A stretch of 64,000 bases of DNA from an uncultured SAR86 cluster bacterium (GCA_902578495.1 CACHCY010000001.1:251975-315974), one strand, 5' to 3'. Shown: positions 19,456 through 32,273, counted from the stretch's first letter. Made by a program: numbers and translations. The notes: generated by a model from the sequence alone, not told the origin.

Positions 19456-22269
19456 ATGAAAAATATCGAAGTCAAAGGTGCTAAACAGCACAATCTTAAA
19501 AACATCGATGTAATAATTCCTCGAGATAAACTTACAGTTATTACAGGGCTTTCTGGATCAGGAAAGTCTTCTTTAGCATTTGATACTTTATATGCTGAAG
19601 GTCAAAGAAGGTATGTTGAATCATTGTCTTCTTATGCAAGACAATTTTTGTCAGTTATGGATAAGCCCGATGTTGATCATATAAATGGTTTGTCCCCCGC
19701 TATTTCAATAGAGCAAAAATCCACATCTCATAATCCAAGGTCTACAGTTGGGACTGTTACTGAAATATATGACTATTTGAGGCTGCTTTATGCAAGGGTC
19801 GGCACGCCTTTTTGTCCAGATCATGGAATCTCCCTTGAATCTCAAAGCATCGATCAGATAGTCGATAAACTTTTTAAAGATGAGGAAAATGAGAGAGCTA
19901 TTATCTTATGTCCTGTAGTAAGCCAACAAAAAGGTGAGCACTTAATCCTACTTAACGACCTTAAGGTTCGAGGATTTATTAGGGCAAAAATTAATGGAGA
20001 AATCATTGATCTGGATAATCTCCCTCAACTTAATAAAAATAAAAAACATGATATTGATATTGTCATTGATAGGCTATCTATTTCGAAGAAAAATAAATCA
20101 AGATTATCTGAATCAATAGAAACTGCGTTGAGAGAGTCAGATGGAATAGTAACTATCTCTTTCCTCGATGAATCTAAAAAAGACATAACATTTTCAACAA
20201 AAATGGCCTGCACCGAGTGTGGTTTCAGCATTGCTTCATTAGAACCTAGACTATTTTCTTTCAATAGCCCTTCTGGAGCTTGCGATGATTGCGATGGATT
20301 AGGTCAGAAGTCTCAAGTTGATAGAAGAAAAGTTATTGTGAGACCTGAATTAAGCTTAAATCAAGGGGCCATTGAGGGATGGGATTCAAGTCAGATGTAT
20401 CATCACTATCTTCTCAACAGAGTAGCAAAACACTATGGCATTTCCTTGGACGAACCCTTCGAGGATTTATCTGAAAATATAAAAGAAAAAATACTGAATG
20501 GTAGTTCAGGGGAAATTATAGATTTTAGTTATGTTTCTAAAAGAGGGAATCTCAGAGAATCATTTAAACCTTTCGAAGGTGTGCTTAATAATATTGATAG
20601 AAGATTTAGAGAGAGTGAATCAGCTTTTTCTAGAGAGTATTTATCCAAATATATGACCAATACTGTTTGTATGTCATGTGAAGGCTCAAGATTAAATAAA
20701 GAGGCAAGATCTGTGAAGATAGATGGTAAAGAGCTTTGGGATATAACAAACATGACCATTGATGATTGCCTTAATTTTTTCAATAACTTGAATTTAAAGG
20801 GCAAAAAGGGAGCAATTGCAGAGAAGGTAGTAAAAGAGCTGAAAGAAAGATTAAAATTTTTATCTGATGTCGGGCTTAATTATCTAACATTATCAAGAAG
20901 TGCCGAAACTTTGAGTGGAGGAGAAGCACAAAGAATAAGACTTGCCAGTCAAATAGGTGCTGGGCTCGTTGGAGTTACATACATTCTTGATGAACCATCA
21001 ATTGGCCTTCACCAAAGAGATAATAAGAGACTTTTATCTACTTTGTTTAGATTAAAAGATTTAGGAAATACGGTTATCGTCGTTGAGCATGATAAAGAGA
21101 CAATAGAATGTGCTGATCATATTATTGATATCGGTCCAGGGGCAGGTATTCATGGAGGGTTTGTCAGTTTTGCGGGCAATTATAAAGAAATCCTGAAACA
21201 AGAAAGTTCGTTAACCGGACAATATTTATCCGGGGAAAAAAATATTAAGATTGATAAATTTGAGAAATCTGAAAAAGGTTCTCTTTGTATTAAGGGTTGC
21301 AATGGGAACAATCTCAAGAATGTTAATTTAAGTTTGCCTTTGGGAAAAATTATCAGCATTACTGGAGTTTCGGGTTCTGGAAAATCTACGCTGATTAATC
21401 AAACTTTATATCCTGCTTTGGCAAATAAGATTCAAAAATCTAACTATGACTGTCAAGAATTTGAAAATATTTCAGGTGAAAAAAAATTAGATAAAATTAT
21501 TGAGATTAGTCAGTCCCCAATAGGAAGGACTCCAAGATCAAATCCTGTTACTTACACAGGAATATTCACGCCTATCAGAGAGCTGTTTTCAGAAACGGAA
21601 GAGGCAAGAGCTCGAGGCTATAAGCCAGGAAGGTTCAGCTTCAATGTTAAAGGTGGCAGATGTGAAACTTGTCAAGGAGATGGTTTAATTAAGGTAGAAA
21701 TGCATTTTCTGCCGGACGTCTATGTTAAATGTGATGTTTGTGATGGAAAAAGATACAACAAAGAAACGCTTGAGGTGAAATTCAAGGGGAAAAACATCTT
21801 TGAGGTTCTTGATATGAACGTTGAAGAATCCTTGAAATTTTTTGATTCGATTCCAACCATCAAAAGAAAATTACAGACTCTTTATGATGTGGGATTGAGT
21901 TATATAAAAATTGGCCAGCCCGCTACAACGTTATCTGGAGGAGAAGCCCAAAGAGTAAAACTTGCTAAAGAGCTTGGCAAGGTAGCCACAGGGGATACTC
22001 TTTATCTATTAGACGAACCAACAACTGGTCTTCATTTCCATGATGTAAACCTACTATTAAAAGTGATCAATAAATTGAATGAACAAGGCAATACTGTTGT
22101 CATTATCGAACATAACTTAGATGTGATTGTTAATTCTGATTGGATAATAGATCTTGGTCCAGAAGGCGGATCGGGTGGCGGAGAAATTATTGGAGAAGGA
22201 ACTCCAGAAGAAATTTCAAAAATTAAAAAATCTCATACTGGGAGATTTCTGAAGGAAATGTTGAATTAA
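19456..22269 (+). CDS. uvrA: excinuclease ABC subunit UvrA
   Basis: [12 protein letters not shown], two ABC ATPase modules ([24 protein letters not shown]), [12 protein letters not shown], zinc-binding motifs. Confidence 0.98.
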   Translation: MKNIEVKGAKQHNLKNIDVIIPRDKLTVITGLSGSGKSSLAFDTLYAEGQRRYVESLSSYARQFLSVMDKPDVDHINGLSPAISIEQKSTSHNPRSTVGTVTEIYDYLRLLYARVGTPFCPDHGISLESQSIDQIVDKLFKDEENERAIILCPVVSQQKGEHLILLNDLKVRGFIRAKINGEIIDLDNLPQLNKNKKHDIDIVIDRLSISKKNKSRLSESIETALRESDGIVTISFLDESKKDITFSTKMACTECGFSIASLEPRLFSFNSPSGACDDCDGLGQKSQVDRRKVIVRPELSLNQGAIEGWDSSQMYHHYLLNRVAKHYGISLDEPFEDLSENIKEKILNGSSGEIIDFSYVSKRGNLRESFKPFEGVLNNIDRRFRESESAFSREYLSKYMTNTVCMSCEGSRLNKEARSVKIDGKELWDITNMTIDDCLNFFNNLNLKGKKGAIAEKVVKELKERLKFLSDVGLNYLTLSRSAETLSGGEAQRIRLASQIGAGLVGVTYILDEPSIGLHQRDNKRLLSTLFRLKDLGNTVIVVEHDKETIECADHIIDIGPGAGIHGGFVSFAGNYKEILKQESSLTGQYLSGEKNIKIDKFEKSEKGSLCIKGCNGNNLKNVNLSLPLGKIISITGVSGSGKSTLINQTLYPALANKIQKSNYDCQEFENISGEKKLDKIIEISQSPIGRTPRSNPVTYTGIFTPIRELFSETEEARARGYKPGRFSFNVKGGRCETCQGDGLIKVEMHFLPDVYVKCDVCDGKRYNKETLEVKFKGKNIFEVLDMNVEESLKFFDSIPTIKRKLQTLYDVGLSYIKIGQPATTLSGGEAQRVKLAKELGKVATGDTLYLLDEPTTGLHFHDVNLLLKVINKLNEQGNTVVIIEHNLDVIVNSDWIIDLGPEGGSGGGEIIGEGTPEEISKIKKSHTGRFLKEMLN

Positions 22270-22658
22270 TCTTCTTGAGATATCTCTTCAGAAGAATCCT
22301 CAGACTTATCGGTAAGCTCTACAAAAGCCATTGGGGCTGCGTCACCAGGTCTTGGTCCCATCTTAATGATTCTGAGATATCCGCCAGGTCTATCTTTAAA
22401 TCTAGGTCCTAGGTCTGAAAAAAGTTTTCCAACCGCAGAATCATTTCTGAGTTTTGAAAAGGCTCTTCTTCTGTTAGCAACAGAATCTACTTTAGCCAAT
22501 GTAACTAATGGCTCAAAGACACCTCTAAGTTCTTTTGCCTTTGGAACAGTGGTTTTTATAGATTCAGTCTCAATCAAAGAAATGACCATGTTTTTAAACA
22601 TAGCTTTTCTCTGATCGCTTGTGCGACCGAATTTTCTTCCTGTTTTTTGGTGTCTCAT
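22266..22658 (-). CDS. rplQ: 50S ribosomal protein L17
   Basis: [30 protein letters not shown]. Confidence 0.97.
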   Translation of the reverse strand: MRHQKTGRKFGRTSDQRKAMFKNMVISLIETESIKTTVPKAKELRGVFEPLVTLAKVDSVANRRRAFSKLRNDSAVGKLFSDLGPRFKDRPGGYLRIIKMGPRPGDAAPMAFVELTDKSEDSSEEISQED

Positions 22659-22661
22659 CTA

Positions 22662-23654
22662 TTAACCTTCAACATTTGACGGGGGCCAATTCTCGAGCTC
22701 TAAACCTAAAGATAATCCTCTAGCTGCTAGAACTTCTTTGATTTCATTAAGTGACTTTCTACCTAGATTAGGAGTTCTTAAAAGATCAGATTCCTTTCGG
22801 GTTACTAAGTCTCCAATATAATGGATCTTTTCTACTTTTAAACAATTGGCTGATCTCACTGTTAATTCAAGTTCATCTACAGGCCTCAGCATAATTGGAT
22901 CAACAGGAGGAGTTTCATCTTCCTCTGGTTCTTCGGTTTCAAACCCTAATTCAGCAAAAGCCATTAATTGTCTTTGCAAGATAGTCGCTGCTAACCTCAC
23001 AATCTCTTCAGGATCGATTGTTCCATTGGTTTCAACCTCAAGAATAAGCTTGTCTAGGTCAGTTCTATTTTCTACCCTTGCATTTTCAACTGAATAAGAA
23101 ACTTTTTTAATTGGACTGTATGAAGCATCAATCTTTAGTGAGCCAACCTCAGTATCTTCGCTCTCGGCCAAAGCGATGATATCTACAGGAACATAACCTC
23201 TGCCCTTGGTAACTTTTACCGTCATCTCGAGAGAGCCTTTGTCAGCGAGAGTAGCAACTACATGATCAGGATTTACAATCTCAACTCCAGCAGGAAGTTC
23301 AAAATCACTACCTTTGATATCTCCTGATCCTGACTTATTCACTGATATTTCGACTTCTTCTTGATCTGAAAGTCTTACAGAAAGACCTTTTAAATTTAAA
23401 AGGATATTAATGACATCCTCTTTAACTCCATCAATAGAGCCAAACTCGTGGAGAACCCCATTAATTTTTGCTTCAGAAACCGCCGCACCGGGGATTGAAG
23501 ATAAAATTATCCTTCTAAGAGCATTTCCCAAGGTATGTCCAAAGCCTCTTTCAAGAGGTTCTAATACTATTTTTGAATTGTTTGAATCAACTTCTTCTAC
23601 CAAAATTTCTTTGGGAGTTAAGAAGTCTTTGATCATATCGAAATTATCTGTCAT
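22662..23654 (-). CDS. rpoA: RNA polymerase subunit alpha
   Basis: [22 protein letters not shown]-type motif; alpha-[21 protein letters not shown]. Confidence 0.98.
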   Translation of the reverse strand: MTDNFDMIKDFLTPKEILVEEVDSNNSKIVLEPLERGFGHTLGNALRRIILSSIPGAAVSEAKINGVLHEFGSIDGVKEDVINILLNLKGLSVRLSDQEEVEISVNKSGSGDIKGSDFELPAGVEIVNPDHVVATLADKGSLEMTVKVTKGRGYVPVDIIALAESEDTEVGSLKIDASYSPIKKVSYSVENARVENRTDLDKLILEVETNGTIDPEEIVRLAATILQRQLMAFAELGFETEEPEEDETPPVDPIMLRPVDELELTVRSANCLKVEKIHYIGDLVTRKESDLLRTPNLGRKSLNEIKEVLAARGLSLGLELENWPPSNVEG

Positions 23655-23672
23655 GGAATATCCTCTTTAAAA

Positions 23673-24293
23673 TTATCTTGAATAGAGCTCAACAATAAAA
23701 CTTTCATTAATTTCACTGCTAAGCAAATCTCTGTCTGGAGTATTTTTGTAAATGCCTGAAAAGGTATCGTGGTTAACCTCAATCCATTCACAAGGCTCTC
23801 TTGTTTTAAAAATCTCAAAAGATTGAGAAATTCTTTTTTGATCTCTTGATTTCTCAGAAATACTTATCTCGTCTCCTTCAGCTACTTGATAAGAAGGAAT
23901 GTTTACTTTTTTTCCATTAACCAAAACTGACTTATGATTAACCAATTGTCTTGCTTCGGCACGAGTAGCAGCAAATCCCATTCTATAGACCACGTTATCT
24001 AATCTAGCCTCCAGAAATTGAAGGAGATTTATTCCTGTCTCACCCCTGCTACTGGCTGCAGCCTTGTAGTAATTTCTAAATTGTCTTTCTAAAACTCCAT
24101 ACATTCTTTTTACTTTTTGCTTTTCTCTCAACTGCAAACCATAGTCTGAAGTTCTTATTCTTTTTGCTCCATGGTGCCCAGGAGGATTTTCAGATCTGAT
24201 TTTGGATTCGTATGACCTATATCCACTTGTTAAAAGCAGATCAGTCCCTTCCCTACGAGATAATTTATTTCTTGGTCCTGTATATCTTGCCAC
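23673..24293 (-). CDS. rpsD: 30S ribosomal protein S4 (GTG start)
   Basis: [21 protein letters not shown] at 24293 fits S4 family length and avoids overlap with rpsK. Confidence 0.95.
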   Translation of the reverse strand: MARYTGPRNKLSRREGTDLLLTSGYRSYESKIRSENPPGHHGAKRIRTSDYGLQLREKQKVKRMYGVLERQFRNYYKAAASSRGETGINLLQFLEARLDNVVYRMGFAATRAEARQLVNHKSVLVNGKKVNIPSYQVAEGDEISISEKSRDQKRISQSFEIFKTREPCEWIEVNHDTFSGIYKNTPDRDLLSSEINESFIVELYSR

Positions 24294-24294
24294 T

Positions 24295-24681
24295 TTACAC
24301 CCTTCTCCTTTTTGGAGGACGACACCCATTGTGAGGAATAGGAGTTACATCCGAAATTTTTGTAATCTTAAATCCGCAACCATTCAAAGCTCTTACCGCT
24401 GATTCTCGACCTGCTCCAGGTCCGGAAACTTCAATTTCCAAATTGTTTATTCCGAAGTTTTTAGCAGCATCTCCAGCTTTGGAAGCTGCTACCTGAGCCG
24501 CAAAAGGAGTACTTTTTCTTGATCCTTTAAAACCTGATCCACCAGCACTAGCCCAAGTTAAAGTATTTCCCTGTTTGTCCGTGATATTGATGATGGTGTT
24601 ATTAAATGTAGCGTATATATGCGCAACAGCATCGTTGTAAGTTCGGCTATTTTTTTTAGATTTTGTCCCTTGTTTTGCCAT
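24295..24681 (-). CDS. rpsK: 30S ribosomal protein S11
   Basis: [44 protein letters not shown]. Confidence 0.98.
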   Translation of the reverse strand: MAKQGTKSKKNSRTYNDAVAHIYATFNNTIINITDKQGNTLTWASAGGSGFKGSRKSTPFAAQVAASKAGDAAKNFGINNLEIEVSGPGAGRESAVRALNGCGFKITKISDVTPIPHNGCRPPKRRRV

Positions 24682-24683
24682 AT

Positions 24684-25040
24684 TTATCTTCTAATAGGTT
24701 TTCTAGGCCCTTTTCTGGTTCTAGCGTTAGTTTTTGTTCTTTGTCCTCTAACAGGTAAATGTTTCCTGTGTCTTATTCCTCTCAAAGTTCCTAAATCCAT
24801 AAGTCTTTTTATATTGGTACTTATTTCTCTTCTTAAATCTCCTTCAACAAGAAACTCATTTACAGCTTTTCGAAGTTTTTCTAAATCTTCTTCGCTTAAA
24901 CTTCCAATCAAAGAAGTTTTTTCAATGCCCAATTGATCACAAATAGACAACGCTCTCGTTCTGCCGATACCAAAAATATGAGTTAAAGAAACCCAAGCTT
25001 GTTTTTTATCTGGAATATTTACACCTGCTACCCTAGCCAT
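24684..25040 (-). CDS. rpsM: 30S ribosomal protein S13
   Basis: [30 protein letters not shown]. Confidence 0.98.
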   Translation of the reverse strand: MARVAGVNIPDKKQAWVSLTHIFGIGRTRALSICDQLGIEKTSLIGSLSEEDLEKLRKAVNEFLVEGDLRREISTNIKRLMDLGTLRGIRHRKHLPVRGQRTKTNARTRKGPRKPIRR

Positions 25041-25045
25041 ATTTA

Positions 25046-25162
25046 TTACCCCTGCCTCTGTTTGTGTCTTGGTTCATTGCTACAGATAACAAAAACGGTG
25101 CCGTGTCTTTTGATTATCTTGCAATCCTTACACATTTTTTTTACTGAAGCTCTTACTTTCAT
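25046..25162 (-). CDS. rpmJ: 50S ribosomal protein L36 (absent from supplied ORF track)
   Basis: Minus-strand ATG 25162 to TAA 25046 reads [38 protein letters not shown] (38 aa); between rpsM and secY. Confidence 0.96.
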   Translation of the reverse strand: MKVRASVKKMCKDCKIIKRHGTVFVICSNEPRHKQRQG

Positions 25163-25164
25163 AA

Positions 25165-26472
25165 TTACCTTTTATAATTTTTTAAATTAGCTTTTTTCAT
25201 TAAAGACTCATATTGACTAGATAAAAGGTGCGATTGTACCTGAGCCATGAAGTCCATGACTACTACCACAGCAATTAAAAGTGATGTTCCCCCAAGATAA
25301 AAAGGTACATTAGCAGAGACAATTAAGAATTGAGGAAGTAAACATACTGCAATCATGTATATTGATCCCCACACTGTTAATCTAGACATTACACTGTCAA
25401 TATAGCCTTCTGTTTGATCGCCAGGCCTTATTCCAGGTAAGAATCCTCCAGATCTTTTAAGATTATCTGAAATATCTTTTGCTGGAAATTGAATGGCGGT
25501 GTAAAAGAAACAGAAATAAGCAATCAAAACTGCAAAAACTATTACATACAAGGGTTGCCCAGGGCTTAAAGCCAAAGATATTTCTTGCAACCACTCAAAA
25601 CCTTCAGATTGTCCAAACCAAGTACTAATTGAGGCTGGAAAAAGAACTATCGATGAAGCAAAGATCGCAGGAATTACTCCTGACATATTTACTTTCAATG
25701 GAACATGAGAAGTTTGGCCCATAGCCATCTGGTTACCGATTTGTCTCTTAGCATAATTAACCGAAACTCTTCTTTGCGCCCTTTCTACCCAAACAATAAA
25801 AGCAATAGCCAATATTGCAAGAAGAGCAACAGATAAAAGTACAATTAAGTTGATTTCTCCTTGTCTGGCTCCCTCAAATGACTGGCCTATTGCTCTTGGC
25901 AATCCAGAAACAATACTGGCAAAAATAATAAGAGATATTCCATTTCCGATGCCTCTCTCATTGACCTGTTCCCCAAGCCATACCAAAAACATTGTTCCAG
26001 TAACAAAAGAAATAACTGCAGTAACGATGAACATATTTCCAGGAGTGCTAGCTAGCCCTTGACTCGATAATGCTATCGCAAAACCACTCGATTGAATGAT
26101 TGCAAGCCCTAAAGTACCCAGGCGAACATAGTTGGTCCTTTTTCTTCTTCCAACTTCTCCTTCCTGTCTAAACATTTTTTTAAGGCTTGGAGTTGTTGCC
26201 TCTAATAGATTCATCACAATAGCAGCAGTGATGTAAGGAACAACATTTAAAGCCATGATGCTCATTCTTTCTAAAGCACCTCCAGAAAACATATTAAATA
26301 AGCCTAGAAGAGTTCCTTGATTTTGATCAAATAAAGAAGAAAGTTTCATAGGATCAATGCCTGGAACAGGAATATGAGTTCCAATCCTGTAAATGATTAT
26401 TGCGTAAAGAACAAATCTAAGCCTTGCCCAAAGTTCAGACAATCCAGATGATTTGGCTGGGTTTCTAGCCAC
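25165..26472 (-). CDS. secY: preprotein translocase subunit SecY
   Basis: [28 protein letters not shown]; multi-TM. Confidence 0.98.
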   Translation of the reverse strand: MARNPAKSSGLSELWARLRFVLYAIIIYRIGTHIPVPGIDPMKLSSLFDQNQGTLLGLFNMFSGGALERMSIMALNVVPYITAAIVMNLLEATTPSLKKMFRQEGEVGRRKRTNYVRLGTLGLAIIQSSGFAIALSSQGLASTPGNMFIVTAVISFVTGTMFLVWLGEQVNERGIGNGISLIIFASIVSGLPRAIGQSFEGARQGEINLIVLLSVALLAILAIAFIVWVERAQRRVSVNYAKRQIGNQMAMGQTSHVPLKVNMSGVIPAIFASSIVLFPASISTWFGQSEGFEWLQEISLALSPGQPLYVIVFAVLIAYFCFFYTAIQFPAKDISDNLKRSGGFLPGIRPGDQTEGYIDSVMSRLTVWGSIYMIAVCLLPQFLIVSANVPFYLGGTSLLIAVVVVMDFMAQVQSHLLSSQYESLMKKANLKNYKR

Positions 26473-26902
26473 TTATAATTTCTCCACCTAGTTTATTAAT
26501 TAATTCCTCAACAGATTTAGAAACGGATAAACCCTCAATTTTCACTGTTTTTGTCAATTCGCCGCCGTTAATGATCTTCACTTTTTTTATCTTGTTTGAA
26601 ATGATTTTATTTTTCTTCAAAACCTCTAAAGTAATATGATCTTCAGCAAGCTTTTCTATATCTCTGAGTTTTATATGTGTACTGTATGGTTTTTGTCTAG
26701 AAGTGAATCCAAACTTTGGAAGTCTTTGTTGGATAGGCATTTGACCTCCCTCAAATCCAGGTCTTATTGAAGCTCCAGATCTTGCCTTTTGACCTTTATG
26801 ACCTCTTCCTGATGTTTTTCCTGAGCCAGATCCTGTTCCTCTACCAATACGCTTAGAGACTTTATTTTTGTTTGTTCTTTGAAGGTTATTAAGTTTTAGC
26901 AT
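26465..26902 (-). CDS. rplO: 50S ribosomal protein L15
   Basis: KRIGRGTGSGSGKTSGRGHKGQKARSG. Confidence 0.98.
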   Translation of the reverse strand: MLKLNNLQRTNKNKVSKRIGRGTGSGSGKTSGRGHKGQKARSGASIRPGFEGGQMPIQQRLPKFGFTSRQKPYSTHIKLRDIEKLAEDHITLEVLKKNKIISNKIKKVKIINGGELTKTVKIEGLSVSKSVEELINKLGGEIISG

Positions 26903-27085
26903 TTAATCTAAGACCTCCAGCAGATGATGAGCTTTCTTGATCATACCTAGATTTTCAGGCGTGTTTTGAACCTCAACTACTTGATTAATTTTTTTTAATC
27001 CCAGTCCTCTTACGGAGAGCCTCTGATTTTTCATCGAGCCTGCTAAACCTCTCTTTAATTTAACTCTAATCATTTCGTTAGACAT
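26903..27085 (-). CDS. rpmD: 50S ribosomal protein L30
   Basis: IRVKLKRGLAGSMKNQRLSVRGLGLKKINQVVEVQNTPENLGMIKK. Confidence 0.95.
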   Translation of the reverse strand: MSNEMIRVKLKRGLAGSMKNQRLSVRGLGLKKINQVVEVQNTPENLGMIKKAHHLLEVLD

Positions 27086-27094
27086 TTCTTCCTC

Positions 27095-27577
27095 TTAAGA
27101 TCTCCTTTCTGCAACCTGTTCCGGTGATTCAACGCTTGCTAATCCCTTCACAGTTGCTCTAACAACATTAATAGGATTGGTTGAGCCATATGTTTTAGCT
27201 AATACATCTTTAATGCCAGCTAACTCAAGGACAGCTCGCATCGCACCCCCTGCAATGACTCCAGTACCTGGTGAAGCCGGTTGCATATAAACAGTGGAAC
27301 TTCCATGAGTTGATTTAACCGGGTAATGGAGAGTAGAACCTTTAAGTTCAATCTTGATCATGTTTTTTCTGGCATTTTCTAATGCTTTTTGAATGGCCAT
27401 AGGAACTTCTCTGGCCTTTCCTCTTCCGAAACCAACCTTGCCAGCTCCATCTCCTACCACAGTAAGAGCTGTGAACCCAAAGATTCTTCCGCCTTTTACA
27501 ACTTTTGCTACTCTATTAACTCCTACAAGTTTTTCTTCTAGAGCTTCATTACTAAACTGATCTATATTTTCTTCCAT
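27095..27577 (-). CDS. rpsE: 30S ribosomal protein S5
   Basis: [45 protein letters not shown]. Confidence 0.98.
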   Translation of the reverse strand: MEENIDQFSNEALEEKLVGVNRVAKVVKGGRIFGFTALTVVGDGAGKVGFGRGKAREVPMAIQKALENARKNMIKIELKGSTLHYPVKSTHGSSTVYMQPASPGTGVIAGGAMRAVLELAGIKDVLAKTYGSTNPINVVRATVKGLASVESPEQVAERRS

Positions 27578-27583
27578 AATTCC

Positions 27584-27934
27584 TCAAAATTCTAAGCCCG
27601 CTTCACGCGCAGATTCTGCCAAACTCTTTACACGACCATGATATTTATATCCCGATCTATCAAACGTAACCTTTTTAATTCCTTTCTCGATAGCTCTTTT
27701 AGCAACCAATTCTCCAACTTTTTTTGCGGCTTCTTGATTTCCACCTTTATCAAGCTTTGCTTCTTTATCTGCAGAAGAGGCATGAGCAAGCACTTCTTTT
27801 CCATCAGGAGAAAAAACCTGAGCATAAATCTGGTTGTTGGATCTAAAAATAGATAGCCTATGATTACTCATTTCTTTAGTCTTAGATCTGAGTTTCCTAG
27901 ATCTTCTTTGTCTCGCAGTAAATTTATCACTCAT
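27584..27934 (-). CDS. rplR: 50S ribosomal protein L18
   Basis: [50 protein letters not shown]. Confidence 0.97.
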   Translation of the reverse strand: MSDKFTARQRRSRKLRSKTKEMSNHRLSIFRSNNQIYAQVFSPDGKEVLAHASSADKEAKLDKGGNQEAAKKVGELVAKRAIEKGIKKVTFDRSGYKYHGRVKSLAESAREAGLEF

Positions 27935-27936
27935 GC

Positions 27937-28470
27937 TTAAGCCTTCTTAGATTCTTTTCGTTTAATTCTTTCTTCGGCATATTTAACCCCTTTTCCTTTA
28001 TAAGGTTCTGGGGGTCTAAATGATCTAATTTTTGCAGCGGTTTCTCCTAAAAGTTGTTTATTAGCTGACTTTAAAATAACTTCAGTTTGAGAAGGCACGT
28101 CGGCGTTTACCCCTTCAGGCAGTTGATAAATCACTGGATGAGAGAATCCCAGAGAGAGTTCCAATTTATCTCCAGAAAGCTTTGCTCTATAACCAACGCC
28201 ATTAATTTCTAATTTTTTTTCAAAACCGTGAGAAACTCCTTTGATCATATTTATTGCTAAAGCCCTCATTGTCCCAACCATTGCGATAGATACCTTTGTT
28301 TCTTCTTTAGGAGAAAATAGTAGTTCTTTCTCGGGAGCGGAAGCCATTACTGATGGATGAATAGCCATAGTTAAGTCTCCGTTCTTGCCCGAAACTTTAA
28401 GTAAGTTTTCAACAAGGGATATTTCTATACCTTCTTGAATTAGAATTGGTCTTTCAGTGTTTCTAGCCAT
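27937..28470 (-). CDS. rplF: 50S ribosomal protein L6
   Basis: L6 C-terminal [23 protein letters not shown]. Confidence 0.97.
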   Translation of the reverse strand: MARNTERPILIQEGIEISLVENLLKVSGKNGDLTMAIHPSVMASAPEKELLFSPKEETKVSIAMVGTMRALAINMIKGVSHGFEKKLEINGVGYRAKLSGDKLELSLGFSHPVIYQLPEGVNADVPSQTEVILKSANKQLLGETAAKIRSFRPPEPYKGKGVKYAEERIKRKESKKA

Positions 28471-28472
28471 AA

Positions 28473-28868
28473 TTAAAATACAGTGCAGATTAATTCTCCG
28501 CCTACCCCATGCTCTCTAGCTTCTTTGTCTGTCAAAACTCCTTTGCTTGTTGTAATGATTCCAACCCCTAAACCATTTCTGACTGAAGGAATTTCTTTTG
28601 ATGAAAAGTATTTTCTTAATCCAGGTTTACTTATCCTTTTCAATTCTCTGATAACCGGCGACTCTTGATGGTATTTGAGTGAAACTAAAATAGTTTTTTT
28701 GCTCTCCTCACCCTCAATCTTAAAAGATGATATAAATCCTTCTTTCTCTAGGACTGAGCAAATGGCATTTTTAATTTTGGAGGATGAAAAACTTACCGTT
28801 GCATGCCCTCTAGCTTGAGCATTCATCACTCTAGAAATCATGTCAGAAATTGGATCTTGCATACTCAT
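28473..28868 (-). CDS. rpsH: 30S ribosomal protein S8
   Basis: MQDPISDMISRVMNAQ; GLGVGIITTSKGVLTDKEAREHGVGGELICTVF. Confidence 0.97.
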   Translation of the reverse strand: MSMQDPISDMISRVMNAQARGHATVSFSSSKIKNAICSVLEKEGFISSFKIEGEESKKTILVSLKYHQESPVIRELKRISKPGLRKYFSSKEIPSVRNGLGVGIITTSKGVLTDKEAREHGVGGELICTVF

Positions 28869-28877
28869 TGATAACCT

Positions 28878-29183
28878 CTACCAACTTGATTTAACTAATC
28901 CTGGAACATCTCCATTCATAGCCAATTCTCTTAATTTATTTCTTGAAAGGCCAAACCTTCTGTAAACAGCGTGTGGTCTTCCTGTTATTTGACATCTTCT
29001 TTGGAGACGAACAGGACTTGCATCTCTTGGAAGTTTTTGAAGTTTTAATCTTGCCTCATATCTATCTTCATCAGATATATTCATATCTGAGATAACTTTT
29101 TTAAGCTCCTCTCTTTTTTTTGCAAACTTTTGAACCATCTTGATTCTTTTGTTCTCTCTAGCAATCATTGAAACTTTAGCCAT
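28878..29183 (-). CDS. rpsN: 30S ribosomal protein S14
   Basis: [38 protein letters not shown]. Confidence 0.97.
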   Translation of the reverse strand: MAKVSMIARENKRIKMVQKFAKKREELKKVISDMNISDEDRYEARLKLQKLPRDASPVRLQRRCQITGRPHAVYRRFGLSRNKLRELAMNGDVPGLVKSSW

Positions 29184-29193
29184 AATTTTTCCT

Positions 29194-29736
29194 TTAGCTT
29201 TTAAATGGGAAGTTTAATTTTGATAATAGGGCAAAACCTTCACTATCATTATTGGCGGAGGTTGTAATACAAATATCCATACCGAGTATTTTTTCTACTT
29301 TGTCATAATCAATTTCAGGGAAGATAATGTGTTCTTTTATCCCCAATGAGTAATTACCTTGACCGTCGAAAGATTTAGGATTCAATCCTCTAAAATCTCT
29401 TTCCCTTGGAATTGCTATAGACAACAACCTATCTAAAAATTCATACATTCTGTTACCTCTTAAAGTAACTTTGCATCCAATTGGAAATCCTTCTCTTATT
29501 TTAAAGCTGGCAACTGACTTCCTTACAAAAGTCTTTATAGGTTTTTGACCTGCAATTAATTCAAGATCCGCAATAGCATCGTCAACTGATTTTCGATTAT
29601 TAAGTGCATCTGGTCCTAACCCCATATTTACTGTGACCTTTGTAATTTTGGGGACAGCCATGGAGCTTTTAAAGCCAAGCTCATCTTTAAGTGAACTGAT
29701 GACGTTATCCTGATAGTTTGTTTTAGTAATAGACAT
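29194..29736 (-). CDS. rplE: 50S ribosomal protein L5
   Basis: [39 protein letters not shown]. Confidence 0.97.
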   Translation of the reverse strand: MSITKTNYQDNVISSLKDELGFKSSMAVPKITKVTVNMGLGPDALNNRKSVDDAIADLELIAGQKPIKTFVRKSVASFKIREGFPIGCKVTLRGNRMYEFLDRLLSIAIPRERDFRGLNPKSFDGQGNYSLGIKEHIIFPEIDYDKVEKILGMDICITTSANNDSEGFALLSKLNFPFKS

Positions 29737-29738
29737 TC

Positions 29739-30050
29739 CTATTTAACTTCCTTATTTGTTGATTTAGAAACTCTGATCTTTCCTTTTTTTTCATCTAATT
29801 TAATTTCTAATTTGTCTTTCTTTTTTGTGCTGCTGTTGTAAAAAGAAATATTAGATATATTAATAAAGGACTCCTTTTCTATAATCCCTCCAGGTTCATT
29901 GATTTGAGGATTTGGTTTTACGTGTTTTTTTACTAGTTTTATTCCAGACACTAAACACCTATCGCCTTTAATTTTAGTTAGAGTTCCAGTTTTTCCTTTA
30001 TCTTTTCCAGATATCACAATCACTTCATCACCAGTTTTTAATTTATTCAT
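29739..30050 (-). CDS. rplX: 50S ribosomal protein L24
   Basis: [23 protein letters not shown]. Confidence 0.96.
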   Translation of the reverse strand: MNKLKTGDEVIVISGKDKGKTGTLTKIKGDRCLVSGIKLVKKHVKPNPQINEPGGIIEKESFINISNISFYNSSTKKKDKLEIKLDEKKGKIRVSKSTNKEVK

Positions 30051-30418
30051 TAGATTACCTCTGGTGCTAGAGAAATTATTTTCATGAAATTATTAGATCT
30101 CAGCTCTCTGGAAACAGGACCAAAAATCCTTGTTCCAATTGGTTGCTGTTGGTTATTTATGAGCACTGCTGCATTGTCATCAAATCTAACGATTGATCCA
30201 TCTTCTCTGCGAATATCTTTTTTAGTTCTGACTACAACTGCATCTGCAACCTGACCTTTCTTTACCCTGCCTGTTGGGATGGCTTCTTTGATTGCCACTT
30301 TGATAACGTCGCCAACTCTTGCGTAACGTCTTTTAGATCCACCAAGTACTTTGATACACATCACTTTTCTGGCACCACTGTTATCAGCAACATCTAGGAT
30401 AGTTTCTGTTTGAATCAT
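30050..30418 (-). CDS. rplN: 50S ribosomal protein L14
   Basis: [33 protein letters not shown]. Confidence 0.98.
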   Translation of the reverse strand: MIQTETILDVADNSGARKVMCIKVLGGSKRRYARVGDVIKVAIKEAIPTGRVKKGQVADAVVVRTKKDIRREDGSIVRFDDNAAVLINNQQQPIGTRIFGPVSRELRSNNFMKIISLAPEVI

Positions 30419-30672
30419 GACTTAGCCTCTTTGAGTATTTCTACCAAAGTCCACGATTTTGTTTTTGAAATTGGTCGACATTCCTTGATAGTTACTTTGT
30501 CCCCAAGAGAACAAACATTTGCCTCATCATGAAAACTGATCTTCGAGGATCTTCTAATTATTTTTCCTAATTTAGGGTGTTTAACTTTTCTGTCTATTCT
30601 TGCAACTGCAGTTTTGTCAGAATTACAACTTACAACCATTCCAGTCATTGTTCTTATTGCTTTATCAGACAT
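30415..30672 (-). CDS. rpsQ: 30S ribosomal protein S17
   Basis: [36 protein letters not shown]; start set to ATG 30672 (the track start at 30684 is TTG). Confidence 0.95.
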   Translation of the reverse strand: MSDKAIRTMTGMVVSCNSDKTAVARIDRKVKHPKLGKIIRRSSKISFHDEANVCSLGDKVTIKECRPISKTKSWTLVEILKEAKS

Positions 30673-30859
30673 TTGAAACCTCAAGTTGTTTAAGCTGTTT
30701 AAGCGAAGTCAAAATTCTTGCAACTGCCTTTTTTTTCTCTTTTAAAAGGTGTGTCTGCTGAAGAGAAGCAGATGAACTCTTTAGTTTAAGATCTAATAGT
30801 TCAGATCTAGTTTTCTCTAGATCCTTTATTAAATCAGCATGAGATGGATTTTTAGCCAT
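30665..30859 (-). CDS. rpmC: 50S ribosomal protein L29
   Basis: [43 protein letters not shown]; between rplP and rpsQ. Confidence 0.95.
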   Translation of the reverse strand: MAKNPSHADLIKDLEKTRSELLDLKLKSSSASLQQTHLLKEKKKAVARILTSLKQLKQLEVSNV

Positions 30860-31272
30860 TAGATAACCTTCCTAGAGATAAATTGAGTTGAAACAGGAAG
30901 TTTTGCAGCTGCTAGAGAAAAAGCTTCCCTGGCCAAAGCTTCGTCAACACCTTCCATTTCATAAAGTATTTTTCCTGGTTTAATTGGCGAAACCCAATAC
31001 TCTACGTTTCCTTTTCCTTTTCCTTGCCTAACTTCAAGAGGTTTTTTGGTAATTGGTTTGTCGGGAAAAATTCTAATCCAGATTTTTGCTCCACGTTTTA
31101 CGTGTCTAGTCATGGCTCTTCTTGCAGCCTCAATTTGACGAGATGTTATTTGACCTCTTGACGTAGCTTTTAAACCAAATGTACCGAAATCTAAAGAATT
31201 AGCTCTCTGTGCAAGGCCTCGATTTCGACCTTTCATTTGCTTTCTATATTTAGTCCTTTTTGGCTGAAACAT
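30859..31272 (-). CDS. rplP: 50S ribosomal protein L16
   Basis: [36 protein letters not shown]. Confidence 0.98.
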   Translation of the reverse strand: MFQPKRTKYRKQMKGRNRGLAQRANSLDFGTFGLKATSRGQITSRQIEAARRAMTRHVKRGAKIWIRIFPDKPITKKPLEVRQGKGKGNVEYWVSPIKPGKILYEMEGVDEALAREAFSLAAAKLPVSTQFISRKVI

Positions 31273-31931
31273 TAGCTTTCCTTATCCTTTTCTTTGACTT
31301 TTTTATCTATTAATTCGCCTCTAAATATCCATACCTTCACACCAATAATCCCATAAGTAGTTTTAGCTTCGGCCAGGCCGTAATCGACATCTGCTCTTAA
31401 TGTATGAAGAGGCACTCTCCCTTCTTTATGCCACTCAGATCTAGCAATTTCCGCTCCACCTAATCTACCTGAAACTTTGATTTTTACGCCAAGCGCTCCC
31501 TGTCTCATGGTGTTTTGAGCTGCCCTCTTCATGACCCTTCGAAACATAGCCCTTTTTTCAAGTTGCAGTGCTATGTTTGCCCCAACTAGCTGAGCATCGA
31601 GATCAGGTTTTCTTATTTCTTGAATATTCAGACTAACCGGTACATTCATGATTTGCGTTAGCTTCTCTCTTAATCGATCGATATCTTCGCCTCGTTTACC
31701 GATAATCATTCCAGGTCTTGCAGTGTGGATTGTGACTTTTGCGCTTTGAGCAGGCCTTTCTATGTGGACTTTGCTAACAAATGCGTTATCAAGTTCTTTT
31801 TTTAGAAACTCTCTAACTTGAAAATCATTAAAAAGAATCTCTCTATATTTATCTTTTTCAGCAAACCATACAGAGTTATGATCTCTGGAGATGCCTAATC
31901 TGATTCCAATTGGATTAACTTTTTGTCCCAC
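31272..31931 (-). CDS. rpsC: 30S ribosomal protein S3
   Basis: [24 protein letters not shown]. Confidence 0.98.
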   Translation of the reverse strand: MGQKVNPIGIRLGISRDHNSVWFAEKDKYREILFNDFQVREFLKKELDNAFVSKVHIERPAQSAKVTIHTARPGMIIGKRGEDIDRLREKLTQIMNVPVSLNIQEIRKPDLDAQLVGANIALQLEKRAMFRRVMKRAAQNTMRQGALGVKIKVSGRLGGAEIARSEWHKEGRVPLHTLRADVDYGLAEAKTTYGIIGVKVWIFRGELIDKKVKEKDKES

Positions 31932-31940
31932 TTATTCTCC

Positions 31941-32273
31941 TTAATTACTTAGTTTTAGGTTTATATGGCATGTCTTTTTTTCGATACGATCTGCCCTTCC
32001 TCGAGCTCTTGCCCTTATTCTTTTCATGATCAAGGCTTCATCAACAGAAATATGGCTAACAAATAAAGTATCAATATCTAAACCATAATTATTTTCTGCA
32101 GAAGAAATAGCTGAGTCCAAAAGTTTTTTTAAATTTCTAGAACCAGACTTTGGACTAAAAGTAAGAATATCCAATGCCTCATCAACTTTTTTGCCACGAA
32201 TTTGATCTGCCAATAGTCTTATCTTTGAAGCTGAAGACTTAAATCTGGATAATTTTGCCGATACTTCTGTCAT
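31941..32273 (-). CDS. rplV: 50S ribosomal protein L22
   Basis: [37 protein letters not shown]. Confidence 0.97.
   Translation of the reverse strand: MTEVSAKLSRFKSSASKIRLLADQIRGKKVDEALDILTFSPKSGSRNLKKLLDSAISSAENNYGLDIDTLFVSHISVDEALIMKRIRARARGRADRIEKKTCHINLKLSN

Noticed and set aside
23673-24329. 218-aa rpsD start at 24329
   Set aside because: The extra 12 residues ([12 protein letters not shown]) lie over the rpsK 3' end; the S4 family start matches GTG 24293.
24999-25190. Plus-strand 63-aa ORF over rpmJ
   Set aside because: Antisense to rpmJ/rpsM; spurious.
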